Source: Verrucomicrobiota bacterium (GTDB taxonomy: Bacteria > Verrucomicrobiota > Verrucomicrobiia > Opitutales > Opitutaceae). From it: a stretch of DNA of 40,649 nt. The position numbers and the translations under genes were made by a program. The notes under the pieces were generated by a model. The model ran no database searches, was not told where the DNA came from, and saw nothing but the letters and a program-made list of their open reading frames with translations. Each line of letters opens with the position of its first letter. Position 1 is the first letter of the stretch. The DNA is taken from positions 1-40,649 of the forward strand of contig JAUWBD010000019.1 of assembly GCA_030605125.1 (NCBI GenBank), in the 5' to 3' direction. Below are positions 1 through 6,906 of the stretch, in pieces.

Positions 1-1614
1 ATCATCGTCCTCGACCCCCGCCGCACCGAGACCGCCCAGTGCGCCACCCACCACCTCCCGCTCGCGCCCAAGTCCGACCTCACCCTCCTCTACGGCCTCG
101 CCAATCGCGTCCTCGAACTCGGCGGCGCCGACGAGGCCTTCATCGCCGCCCACACCGAAAACTTCGAGGCCTTCCGCGCCTTCCTCGCCGACTACCCGCT
201 GACCCGCGCCGCCGAGGCATCCCGCCTTCCGCTCGCGCAGCTCGAGGAGGTCGCCGCCCTCCTCGCCGACCGCTCCAAACGCGTCTCCTACTGGTGGACC
301 ATGGGCGTCAACCAGGGCCATGAATCCACCCGCACCGCCCAGGCCCTGATCAACCTCGCGCTCATGACCGGCCAGATCGGCAAGCCCGGCACCGGCGCCA
401 ACTCCATCACCGGCCAGTGCAACGCCATGGGCTCGCGCCTCTTTGGCAACGTGACCTCGCTCCTCGGCGGACACGACTTCGCCAACCCCGCCCACCGCGA
501 AAAAGTCTCCCGTATCCTCAACATCGATACAGCCCGCATTCCCACCGAGAAAAGCTGGGCCTACGACCAGATCCTCGACGGCATCGATCGCGGGGACATC
601 CGCGGCCTCTGGGTCATCGCCACCAACCCCGCCCACTCCTGGGCCAACCAAAACCGTGTCCACGCCCTGCGCGACAAGCTCGACTTCCTCGTTGTGCAGG
701 ATCTCTACGCCAGCACCGAGATGGCGCAGATGGCCGACCTCGTCCTCCCCGCCGCCGGCACAGGTGAGAAGGAGGGCGTGCTCATCAACTCCGAGCGCCG
801 CCTCGGCGTGATCCGCAAGGTCCGCCGCGCCCCCGGCCAGGCCCTCGCCGACTTCGCCATTTTCAAGCTCATCGCCGAGGCCTGGGGCTGCGGCGATCTC
901 TTCCGCCAATGGTCATCACCGGAAGCCACCTTCCGCCTGCTCCGAGAGATCAGCCGCGGCCAGCCCTGCGACTTCACCGGCATCGAAGGCTACGACCACC
1001 TCCAGCGCGAAGGCGGCATCCAGTGGCCGGCGCCGGAAGCGCCGGCCACTGGAATGACCAATGACCAATGTCCAATGACCACTGGCACGCCCGCGGACCC
1101 GGTAACGCCTCCGACACATTGGTCATTGGGCATTGGTCATTCGTCATTCGGCGCGTCACGTCCGCGGGAACGGCGTTTGTTCGAGAACGGAGAATTCTAC
1201 ACCGCAAGCAAACGAGCCGCGTTCATTTTCGACGCGCCGCGCCCCTCCCCCGAGCTCCCCTGCGCCGACTACCCGCTGCTCCTCAACACCGGCCGCGGCA
1301 GCTCCGCGCAGTGGCACACGGGCTCGCGCACCGACAAGAGCGCCATTCTTCGCAAACTCGCCCCGACGACCCAGATCATCGAGCTGCACCCGACCGACGC
1401 CACCCGCTTCGGCCTGCGCGACGCCCAGCGCGTCCGCGTGCGTTCCCGCCGCGGCGAGGCCTCCGCCACCGTCGCGATCACGTCCACCGTCCAGCCCGGC
1501 CAGGTCTTCATGCCGATGCACTTCGCCGAGATGAACCGCCTCACCTTCCCCGCGCTCGATCCCCACAGCCGCCAGCCGAGCTACAAAGCCTGCGCCGTCA
1601 CCCTGATCCCGTAG
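1..1614 (+). CDS. nasA: NasA-type molybdopterin nitrate reductase, 5'-truncated by window edge
   Basis: The reading frame is open from base 1, so the gene starts outside the window; 537 residues are visible. It looks like the catalytic subunit of an assimilatory nitrate reductase, a molybdo-bisPGD enzyme reducing nitrate to nitrite. Visible family signatures are WWTMGVNQGHEST, LALMTGQIGKPGTG, NSITGQCNAMGSRLFGN, WVIATNP, ADLVLPAAGTGEKEG and NSERR. A C-terminal dinucleotide-binding domain follows (LLNTGRGSSAQWHTGSRTDK, IELHPTDATRFGL, FMPMHFAEMNRLT, PSYKACAV). The N-terminal Fe-S site and the molybdenum ligand are not in view, so location and Tat status cannot be judged. An in-frame repeat insertion (1020-1148) adds about 40 residues before the ERRLFENGEFYT segment. 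A different member of the DMSO-reductase family is possible, but the NasA motifs are strong. The assimilatory role is inferred. Confidence 0.86.
   Translation: MIVLDPRRTETAQCATHHLPLAPKSDLTLLYGLANRVLELGGADEAFIAAHTENFEAFRAFLADYPLTRAAEASRLPLAQLEEVAALLADRSKRVSYWWTMGVNQGHESTRTAQALINLALMTGQIGKPGTGANSITGQCNAMGSRLFGNVTSLLGGHDFANPAHREKVSRILNIDTARIPTEKSWAYDQILDGIDRGDIRGLWVIATNPAHSWANQNRVHALRDKLDFLVVQDLYASTEMAQMADLVLPAAGTGEKEGVLINSERRLGVIRKVRRAPGQALADFAIFKLIAEAWGCGDLFRQWSSPEATFRLLREISRGQPCDFTGIEGYDHLQREGGIQWPAPEAPATGMTNDQCPMTTGTPADPVTPPTHWSLGIGHSSFGASRPRERRLFENGEFYTASKRAAFIFDAPRPSPELPCADYPLLLNTGRGSSAQWHTGSRTDKSAILRKLAPTTQIIELHPTDATRFGLRDAQRVRVRSRRGEASATVAITSTVQPGQVFMPMHFAEMNRLTFPALDPHSRQPSYKACAVTLIP
1020..1148. 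repeat. composite inverted-repeat element inserted in frame in nasA
   Basis: Two hairpins lie side by side. The first is a perfect 14-bp inverted repeat: 1020-1033 pairs with 1039-1052, with a 5-nt loop. The second has 28-nt arms (1053-1080 and 1121-1148, 26 of 28 matching) built from the heptamer TTGGTCA or its complement. The element has no stop codon in the nasA frame and translates as a linker containing MTNDQCPMTT and HWSLGIGHSSFG. Copies of the same heptamer array occur at 13157-13188 and 31907-31935 outside coding sequence. Confidence 0.85.
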
Positions 1615-1635
1615 GGCCTTCGCTCGTCGAAGGCC
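1615..1635. terminator. hairpin directly after the nasA stop
   Basis: An 8-bp perfect stem (GGCCTTCG 1615-1622 with CGAAGGCC 1628-1635) has a CTCGT loop and begins at the base after the TAG stop. No T-run follows, so it may act as an mRNA 3' end stabiliser or a dispersed palindrome rather than an intrinsic terminator. The next 74 bases up to 1709 show nothing recognisable. Confidence 0.45.
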
Positions 1636-1709
1636 GCGCCTGCCTTTCCGCGACGCCGAGCCTGGAATTTTCCCGCTAAGAAACCCGCTCCTTCGCGTGT
1701 TCTCTTGGC

Positions 1710-2378
1710 ATGAGCCCCTCACGTCCCCGCTTCCCTGCCCGCCGCGCCGCCGGTTGGGTTTTCAACGCCGTCGTCATCACGCTCACGCTCCTCGTCCTCG
1801 CCGCGATCATCATCCCGACGTTTGGAAAAACCCGCCACGGTTGCCGTCGCCATCCCGACTCCTCCAACCTCCGCCAAATCGGCCAGGCCAGCCTCATCTA
1901 CGCGAGCGAACATAAGGACCAGCTCCCGCAGACCGACAACGTCACCGACTTCGCCGCCGCCCTCGCCCGCGATGGCGGCCTCAACGACGCCACGATCTGG
2001 ATCTCGTTCACCGAGGCCTCCCTCCCCGCCAACCGCTCCCTCTCCACCGTCCTCACCGCCGACCGCTCCGGCCCCACGCCCGAGTTCCAGCGAGCCCGGC
2101 TGGCCTTCACCGTCGTCGCCCGCGGCCTCCACGCCAACCTGCCCGCCACCACGCCCATCGCCTGGACCCGCGGTCTCCAGCCCGACGGCACCTGGTCCAA
2201 GGACAGCCCCTACGGCGGCGACGGCGGCCACATCGTTTTCCTCGGCGGCAACGTCACCTTCTACCGCAACCTCGTCTCCGCGCCGCTCGCCCGCTTCGAC
2301 GATCCCAAGCTCACCACGACCGACATCCGCCCAGCCCTTCCTCCCGACGCCCTCGTCGCCGAGCCCGCCTTAAACTAA
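1710..2378 (+). CDS. pseudopilin-like / DUF1559-like exported protein
   Basis: 222 residues. A short basic N-terminus (MSPSRPRFPARRAAG) precedes one hydrophobic helix at about residues 18-38 (FNAVVITLTLLVLAAIIIP). A segment SNLRQIGQASLIYASEHKD follows, which is typical of the verrucomicrobial and planctomycete family of type II pseudopilin-like proteins. The end carries GGDGGHIVFLGGNVTFYRN, resembling the C-terminal signature of that family. The canonical prepilin peptidase site (G/A-FTLxE) is missing, so processing is uncertain and the protein may simply stay membrane-anchored. Function is unknown. It stands alone between nasA and the permease gene, 60 bp before the latter. The ATG at 1710 is the only start that keeps the hydrophobic helix and basic tail together. 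Confidence 0.7.
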   Translation: MSPSRPRFPARRAAGWVFNAVVITLTLLVLAAIIIPTFGKTRHGCRRHPDSSNLRQIGQASLIYASEHKDQLPQTDNVTDFAAALARDGGLNDATIWISFTEASLPANRSLSTVLTADRSGPTPEFQRARLAFTVVARGLHANLPATTPIAWTRGLQPDGTWSKDSPYGGDGGHIVFLGGNVTFYRNLVSAPLARFDDPKLTTTDIRPALPPDALVAEPALN

Positions 2379-2438
2379 CACTCCGTCTCTTCACCTTCTT
2401 GGCTTCATCCTTCGCGACTTCGCGCTAAAAAATTCTTC

Positions 2439-3194
2439 ATGCCCGAACTCGTCTGGTTGCTCCCCGCCTTCCTCCTCGTCGCCGCCCTCTACGGCAGCGT
2501 GGGCCACGGCGGCGCCTCCGGCTACCTCGCGCTGATGGCGTTGCTCTCCTTCGCCCCCGAGACGCTCCGCCCCACCGCGCTCACGCTCAACATCGCCGTC
2601 TCCGCCCTCGCCACCGTCCTCTTCTTCCGCGCCGGCCACTTCCGCGCCGCGCTCTTCTGGCCCTTCGCCGCCGCCTCCATCCCCTGCGCCTGGCTCGGCG
2701 GCCGTCTCGACCTCCCGCCCGCCGCCTTCAAGCTCCTCCTCGGCTTCACCCTCGCCTTCGCCGCCCTTCGCCTGCTCCTGCCCGACCGCCCGCGGAGCGA
2801 ACCAGCCACCACCACGACCGCACGCCCGCCGCATCCGCCGCCGCTCTCCGCCAGCCTGCCGCTCGGCGCCCTGCTCGGTCTCCTCTCCGGGCTCGTCGGC
2901 GTGGGCGGCGGCATTTTTCTCACGCCGCTGCTCATCCTCGCCCGCTGGGCCGACGCCCGCAGCGCCGCCGCCGTCTCCGCGCCCTTCATCCTGGTCAACT
3001 CCGCCGCCGGTCTCGCCGGCCAGGCGCGCGTGCTCGAACGCCTGCCCGCCGCCTGGCCCTGCCTCGTCGTCGCCGTCCTGCTCGGCGGCTTCGCCGGCGC
3101 CTGGTGGGGCAGCCGCCACGCCACGCCCGCCGCCCTGCGCCCGGCGCTCTCGCTCGTGCTCGTCGTGGCGAGCCTCAAACTGATCGTCGGCTGA
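2439..3194 (+). CDS. TauE/SafE (TSUP) family membrane permease
   Basis: 251 residues, strongly hydrophobic, about seven or eight membrane segments. Two repeated halves each have the glycine-rich family signature: GSVGHGGASGYLALMAL near residue 15 and GLLSGLVGVGGGIFLTPLLI near residue 145. The TSUP family moves sulfite, sulfoacetate, sulfur or other small anions across the inner membrane. The substrate here cannot be read from sequence. The neighbours are nitrate-reduction genes, so an anion exported from or imported into that pathway is possible but is inference. The stop codon (3192-3194) abuts the stop of the convergent Rrf2 gene with no base between them. Confidence 0.88.
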   Translation: MPELVWLLPAFLLVAALYGSVGHGGASGYLALMALLSFAPETLRPTALTLNIAVSALATVLFFRAGHFRAALFWPFAAASIPCAWLGGRLDLPPAAFKLLLGFTLAFAALRLLLPDRPRSEPATTTTARPPHPPPLSASLPLGALLGLLSGLVGVGGGIFLTPLLILARWADARSAAAVSAPFILVNSAAGLAGQARVLERLPAAWPCLVVAVLLGGFAGAWWGSRHATPAALRPALSLVLVVASLKLIVG

Positions 3195-3644
3195 TCACGC
3201 GGCGCTCGTTTTCCTGCGCCTCGCCCCCGCGCGCTCCCCGCGCTGAAACACCGCCAGCGTCGTCTCGCGCAGATAACGCGTCCAGTCCTCGTCGATCCGC
3301 ACCAGCTCGTTATGCATCGGACAAGGCTCACCGTTGCCGCACCAATTCGGCCCGAAGGGACACATCACGCGCGCGTCCTGCCGCTCAAACTCCTCCACGA
3401 TGTCGAGCAGCGAGATCTCGCCCGGCGGCCGCTTCAGCCAATAGCCGCCGCCCGGCCCGCGCGTGCCGTCCACCAGCCCGAGCGACGACACGATCGTGAG
3501 CACCTTCGCCACCACCGGCTGCGGCAGCTCGCGCCGCTCCGCGATCTCGTGCGAGCTGAGCTTCGTCTTGCCGCCGTCATATACCTCCGCGAGCAGGCTC
3601 ATCGCGGAAACGGCGGTCTGGGCGGTTTTGCCAAAGCGAATCAT
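3195..3644 (-). CDS. Rrf2-family transcription regulator, possible NsrR/IscR-like sensor
   Basis: 149 residues. The N-terminal winged helix-turn-helix shows the Rrf2 pattern (KTAQTAVSAMSLLAE, LSSHEIAERRELPQPVVAKVL, GLVDGTRGPGGGYWL). Three cysteines, C95, C102 and C108, sit in the position where IscR and NsrR bind an Fe-S cluster (CPFGPNWCGNGEPC, spacing C-x6-C-x5-C). The spacing differs slightly from the classical C-x5-C-x5-C, so the cluster is inferred. It is the last gene of the minus-strand operon, 7 bases after the NrfD-type gene. This suggests it regulates that operon and perhaps the divergent nap operon in response to NO or Fe-S status. A candidate operator lies at 6532-6555. Confidence 0.85.
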   Translation of the reverse strand: MIRFGKTAQTAVSAMSLLAEVYDGGKTKLSSHEIAERRELPQPVVAKVLTIVSSLGLVDGTRGPGGGYWLKRPPGEISLLDIVEEFERQDARVMCPFGPNWCGNGEPCPMHNELVRIDEDWTRYLRETTLAVFQRGERAGARRRKTSAA

Positions 3645-3651
3645 GGGATCT

Positions 3652-4938
3652 TCAGGTGGACTTGGCGTCAGCCCTAGGCGCCGCCTCCACCGTGTGCGAG
3701 GCCTTTTCCCTCTCCGGATGCGGCTCGCGGAGAATCGGCAGCGCGATCTTCAGCGCCACCGTCAAAATCAACAACCCCCAGGCCCAGATGCCCGCCGACA
3801 CCTGCCACTCCACCAGGCTCGGGAAATACTCCACGATCTCATGCAGCGACGAGGGAATGAAGGCCGGCACGATCAAGCCCATGCCCTTCTCGATCCAGAT
3901 ACCCGTGAAGGCCAGCGCGCAGGCCACCGTCAGCCACACCGGATGCGCCACCACGCCCGGCCGTAGAAACATCACGGCCGACACCACGCCCATGCCGACC
4001 GCCGTCCAGATCCACGGCACGAGCGCGTTCGCGCCGTTGAGGCCGAAGAACAGATAGTGCCCCGAGGCCGTGCGCGCCCCGCCGCCGTAGAGTTCCGTGA
4101 ACAACTCCGAGACCACCATCAGCAGATTGATGAGCAGCGTCACGCGGACCACGTTGACCAGGATCTCCAGCGGCCGCCGCGCCACCGGCACGCCTCCCAG
4201 CCGCCGCAGCACGAAGAGCACCACGATGATGAAGGCCGGCCCCGCGATGAAGGCCGTCACCAAGAAACGCGGCGCGAGCAACGCCGTGTTCCAGAGCGGA
4301 CGCCCCCCGAGGCCCGAATACAGAAACGCCGTCACCGTGTGGATCGAGATCGCCCAAAAAATCGAGAGATACACGAAGGGCACATACCAGCGCGGGTTGG
4401 GCCGCTCGCCGAGGAAACGCTTGTAGAGCAGGTAGCCGCAGATGTGCAGGTTGAGCGCGAGGTAGCCGTTCAGCACGATCACGTCCCAGGTCAGCATCGA
4501 GACCGGAAAGTTGAACCGCCCCACGAAGGGAAACATGTGCCAAAAGCGCTCCGGCCGCCCCATGTCCACCACGACGAAACAAATGCACATCACGATCGCC
4601 GCCACCGCGAGCAGTTCGCCCACGATCGTCAGGTCGTGCATCTCGTGGTCGTGGTAAAGGTAGGCCGGGATCACCATCATCACGCCGCCCGCCGCGAGGC
4701 CGACCATGAAGGTGAAGTTCGCGATGTAGAGCCCCCACGAGACGTGGTCGTTCATGCCCGTCACCGCCAACCCGTCGCGCATCTGCACCGCCCACGCGTG
4801 CAGCCCCACCAGCGCCAGCGCCGTGAGCAGGATCATCCACGCGTAGAACCATGCCGAACCCTCGGTCGCATCGCGCGCCGCCTGCCAAAGAAAGCGTCGA
4901 TAGCTCGTCGCCTGTTTTCTGAGAGCGGCCTTATTCAT
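3652..4938 (-). CDS. NrfD/PsrC-type integral membrane quinol-interacting subunit
   Basis: 428 residues with about ten hydrophobic helices. NrfD-family features include FYAWMILLTALALVGLHAW near the start, HVSWGLYIANFTFMVGLAAG, VVDMGRPERFWHM, SMLTWDVIVLNGYL and YSGLGGRPLWNTALLAPRFL. These proteins sit in the inner membrane, exchange electrons with quinones and pass them to a partner Fe-S subunit. The start overlaps the end of the Fe-S gene by 8 bases (ATGAATAA arrangement), indicating translational coupling. With the Fe-S protein and the tetraheme cytochrome it forms a complete quinone-to-periplasm electron route. Whether it serves Nap, as context suggests, or another acceptor is not shown by sequence. 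Confidence 0.92.
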   Translation of the reverse strand: MNKAALRKQATSYRRFLWQAARDATEGSAWFYAWMILLTALALVGLHAWAVQMRDGLAVTGMNDHVSWGLYIANFTFMVGLAAGGVMMVIPAYLYHDHEMHDLTIVGELLAVAAIVMCICFVVVDMGRPERFWHMFPFVGRFNFPVSMLTWDVIVLNGYLALNLHICGYLLYKRFLGERPNPRWYVPFVYLSIFWAISIHTVTAFLYSGLGGRPLWNTALLAPRFLVTAFIAGPAFIIVVLFVLRRLGGVPVARRPLEILVNVVRVTLLINLLMVVSELFTELYGGGARTASGHYLFFGLNGANALVPWIWTAVGMGVVSAVMFLRPGVVAHPVWLTVACALAFTGIWIEKGMGLIVPAFIPSSLHEIVEYFPSLVEWQVSAGIWAWGLLILTVALKIALPILREPHPEREKASHTVEAAPRADAKST

Positions 4939-5860
4939 CGAAGAAATAGAAGAAACTGGGCTGCGTGCCGACGTCCTCCTTCAGCACGAAGACGCGTTTG
5001 TTTTTCAGCACCCAGCGGATCTCGGACTCCGGATCGAGCAGGTTGCCAAACACCCGCGCCCCCGTCGGGCAGGCCTCCAGACAGGCGGGCAGCTTGCCCT
5101 GACGCGTGCGATGCAGGCAGAAGGTGCACTTCTCCATCACGCCCTGCGGACGGATCCGGTTGGAGAGATAGCCCTGGTCGGGATTGATCTCCGCCGCCGG
5201 GATCTCCGGTTTTTTCCAATTAAAACGCCGCGCGTGGTAAGGGCAGGCCGCCTCGCAATAGCGGCAGCCGATGCACCAGTTGTAATCCACCACCACGATG
5301 CCGTCCGTCTCCTTCCAGGTCGCCTCGACCGGGCACACCGACACGCAGGGCGGCTTGTCGCACTGCTGGCACTGCACCGGCAGGTAAAACTTTTCCGGAT
5401 TCGGCACCGGGCCGGAGTAGTTCACCCGCCCCTTCGCCAGGTCCATCGAGCCCTTCTGCATCTCAAGCACGCGGATGTAGCTGTTGCCCGAGGGACGGTC
5501 GTGGTTGTTCTCCACATGGCAGGCCTGCGCGCAGCGACGGCAGCCCACGCAGATCGAAAGGTTCAGCGCGTAGCCGAACTTCACGCCCGGCTGCGGCCGA
5601 TAGTCGCCGATGTGCACCTCCACGCCGGTCTCCTCCTTAGTCCGCTGCTCCAGCCGCGCGATCACCATCGCGAGGTCCACGGGCGAAAGCTCCTTGTAGT
5701 GCTTCTGCAAATACTCGTCCACCGACATGTCCGCCGCCCACTCGGTCAACGGGGCGATCGCCTGCGCGAAGGCCGCCGCGCCGAGCGTGGCGCCCAGCGC
5801 CTTGAGCGCGGTGCGCCGGCTCATGCCCTCTTCTGTGGATGTTTGCGGGGCCTCATTCAT
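4931..5860 (-). CDS. Tat-exported four-cluster [4Fe-4S] ferredoxin subunit (NrfC/DsrO/PhsB type)
   Basis: 309 residues. A twin-arginine signal (MSRRTALKALGATLGAAAFA, from residue 13) indicates export of a folded protein. Sixteen cysteines form four binding sets: CVGCRRCAQAC; CQQCDKPPCVSVCP; CIGCRYCEAACP; and CTFC paired with CLEACP. This is the classic beta-subunit layout of DMSO-reductase-type and NrfCD-type complexes, which shuttles electrons between the NrfD membrane subunit and a redox partner. The start overlaps the cytochrome stop by 8 bases (ATGAATGA) and the stop overlaps the NrfD-type start by 8 bases, so the three genes are tightly coupled. No molybdoenzyme catalytic subunit is in this operon; the nearest is NapA across the divergent promoter region. 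Confidence 0.93.
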   Translation of the reverse strand: MNEAPQTSTEEGMSRRTALKALGATLGAAAFAQAIAPLTEWAADMSVDEYLQKHYKELSPVDLAMVIARLEQRTKEETGVEVHIGDYRPQPGVKFGYALNLSICVGCRRCAQACHVENNHDRPSGNSYIRVLEMQKGSMDLAKGRVNYSGPVPNPEKFYLPVQCQQCDKPPCVSVCPVEATWKETDGIVVVDYNWCIGCRYCEAACPYHARRFNWKKPEIPAAEINPDQGYLSNRIRPQGVMEKCTFCLHRTRQGKLPACLEACPTGARVFGNLLDPESEIRWVLKNKRVFVLKEDVGTQPSFFYFFDE

Positions 5861-6494
5861 GACGATGGTGGCGTTGCTCGCGTTCGGCTTGCTGGCGTGC
5901 GGCCGCGTCGCGCGGCGCGAAAACCGGGATCAAGGCCGGGTAGGCCGGCGCATGCGGGTCGTGGCAATCGATGCACGCGTTGCGCACCCGCCCGCCGCGG
6001 CTCTTGTCCCAATAGCCCGTCATGCCGCCATGCGAGCCGTTCAGATAGTCGCGCGTCTGCGGGCCGTGGCACTGCGCACAGAGCTGCTGCGAATCCCGAA
6101 AGGCCAGCTTGCGCCCGTCCGCCAGCCGCAACGAATCGTAGTCGTCCGCATGGTGGCAGCTCAGGCAGCTCATGCCCGCATGCGCGAAGGCGAGCCCCTG
6201 GTGAAAAGTCTTCGGCAGCGCTCCGCCCAGTCCATTCGCCCGATCCGGCTCCCGCGTGCTGTGGCAGGTCATGCAAGAGACGCCCGCCTCCACTCCATGA
6301 TAATCCACCAGCCCCGCCGAGACGCGCGGCGCCGTTCGGGCGATCACGGCCGCATCGCCCTCGGCGTCGGCACGGACCTCCCTTGCGCCGCCCCGCCCCT
6401 CCAGCGACGCGCCCCCTCCGATCATCCACTGCCCGGCCAACGCGACCGAAACCAGCGCGACACCGATGAGAATTGGGGCGGCTCGAAGCATCAT
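5853..6494 (-). CDS. membrane-anchored tetraheme cytochrome c
   Basis: 213 residues from the ATG at 6494, where GGCGAG a few bases upstream could serve as a ribosome site; an ATG at 6491 is an alternative. A hydrophobic N-terminus (residues 3-23) is a signal anchor. Four CxxCH heme sites follow: CMTCH (C74), CLSCH (C110), CAQCH (C139) and CIDCH (C174). Extra histidines between them (HQGLAFAHAGM, HHADD, GSHGGMTGYW) could be distal ligands. The open frame continues upstream to 6629, but that would run through the divergent promoter region and the napD start, so the shorter start was chosen. As first gene of the operon it is the likely periplasmic electron carrier between the Fe-S/NrfD pair and an acceptor, plausibly the NapB-like cytochrome (inference). 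Confidence 0.88.
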   Translation of the reverse strand: MMLRAAPILIGVALVSVALAGQWMIGGGASLEGRGGAREVRADAEGDAAVIARTAPRVSAGLVDYHGVEAGVSCMTCHSTREPDRANGLGGALPKTFHQGLAFAHAGMSCLSCHHADDYDSLRLADGRKLAFRDSQQLCAQCHGPQTRDYLNGSHGGMTGYWDKSRGGRVRNACIDCHDPHAPAYPALIPVFAPRDAAARQQAEREQRHHRHE

Positions 6495-6531
6495 CTCGCC
6501 AACGAACAAAACCACTCGCCGCGCCAAAATC

Positions 6532-6555
6532 AAGATAACTTTGTCTTTTATTCTT
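6532..6555. promoter_or_regulatory. candidate NsrR/Rrf2-type operator between divergent operons
   Basis: The 94-bp divergent gap (6495-6588) holds an AT-rich core in otherwise GC-rich DNA. The left half AAGATAACTTT (6532-6542) and the reverse complement of 6544-6555 (AAGAATAAAAGA) form an imperfect inverted repeat. It resembles the known NsrR pattern of two 11-bp AAGATGCATTT-like halves with a 1-bp centre, here one base longer. CAAGA (6531) and TCTTG (6556) close the arms. Clear -35/-10 hexamers could not be assigned on either strand. An adjacent gene encodes a three-cysteine Rrf2 protein. Confidence 0.45.
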
Positions 6556-6588
6556 GTTATACCCTCGCCCGGACGCCACAGTGCCTGC

Positions 6589-6846
6589 ATGGAAACGCCC
6601 GAGCCCGCCCTCAGCTCGTTGATCATCACCCTCGCCGAGGATCCCGCGCTTCGCGCCTCCGCCCTCGCCAGGCTCTCCGCCCATCCCGGCCTGCGCCTCG
6701 GCGAACTCGGCGGCTCCTGGCTCCCCGCCGTGCTCGACTCCGACGATCCCTACGGCGCCTTCCGCCAACTCGAGGCCATCCCCGGCGTCACCCTCGTCGA
6801 GGTGGTCTTCGTCGAACTCCCCTCCACCGCCCCCAACCCCGCCTAG
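6589..6846 (+). CDS. napD: NapD-like chaperone for periplasmic nitrate reductase
   Basis: 85 residues from the ATG at 6589; longer in-frame starts would enter the promoter core. NapD proteins are small ferredoxin-fold cytoplasmic chaperones that bind the NapA Tat signal and hold back export until cofactor loading. Visible family pattern: SSLIITLAEDP near residue 9 (equivalent to the ISSLVV strand of NapD), a middle HPGLRLGELGGSWLPAVLDS and a closing EAIPGVTLVEVVFVEL, matching the usual (I/L)xxIPGVxxxxLVY end. It is the first gene of the plus-strand operon, 60 bp before napA, which is the expected arrangement. Confidence 0.82.
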   Translation: METPEPALSSLIITLAEDPALRASALARLSAHPGLRLGELGGSWLPAVLDSDDPYGAFRQLEAIPGVTLVEVVFVELPSTAPNPA

Positions 6847-6906
6847 CCCGGACTCTTCGGCTCCTCGCCCCCTCGACTCCTCGACCAGCCCTCCGCCCTT
6901 CGCCCC

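Noticed and set aside
1020-1148. Frameshift or pseudogene in nasA
   Set aside because: The frame is open through the insertion and the downstream C-terminal motifs remain in the same frame.
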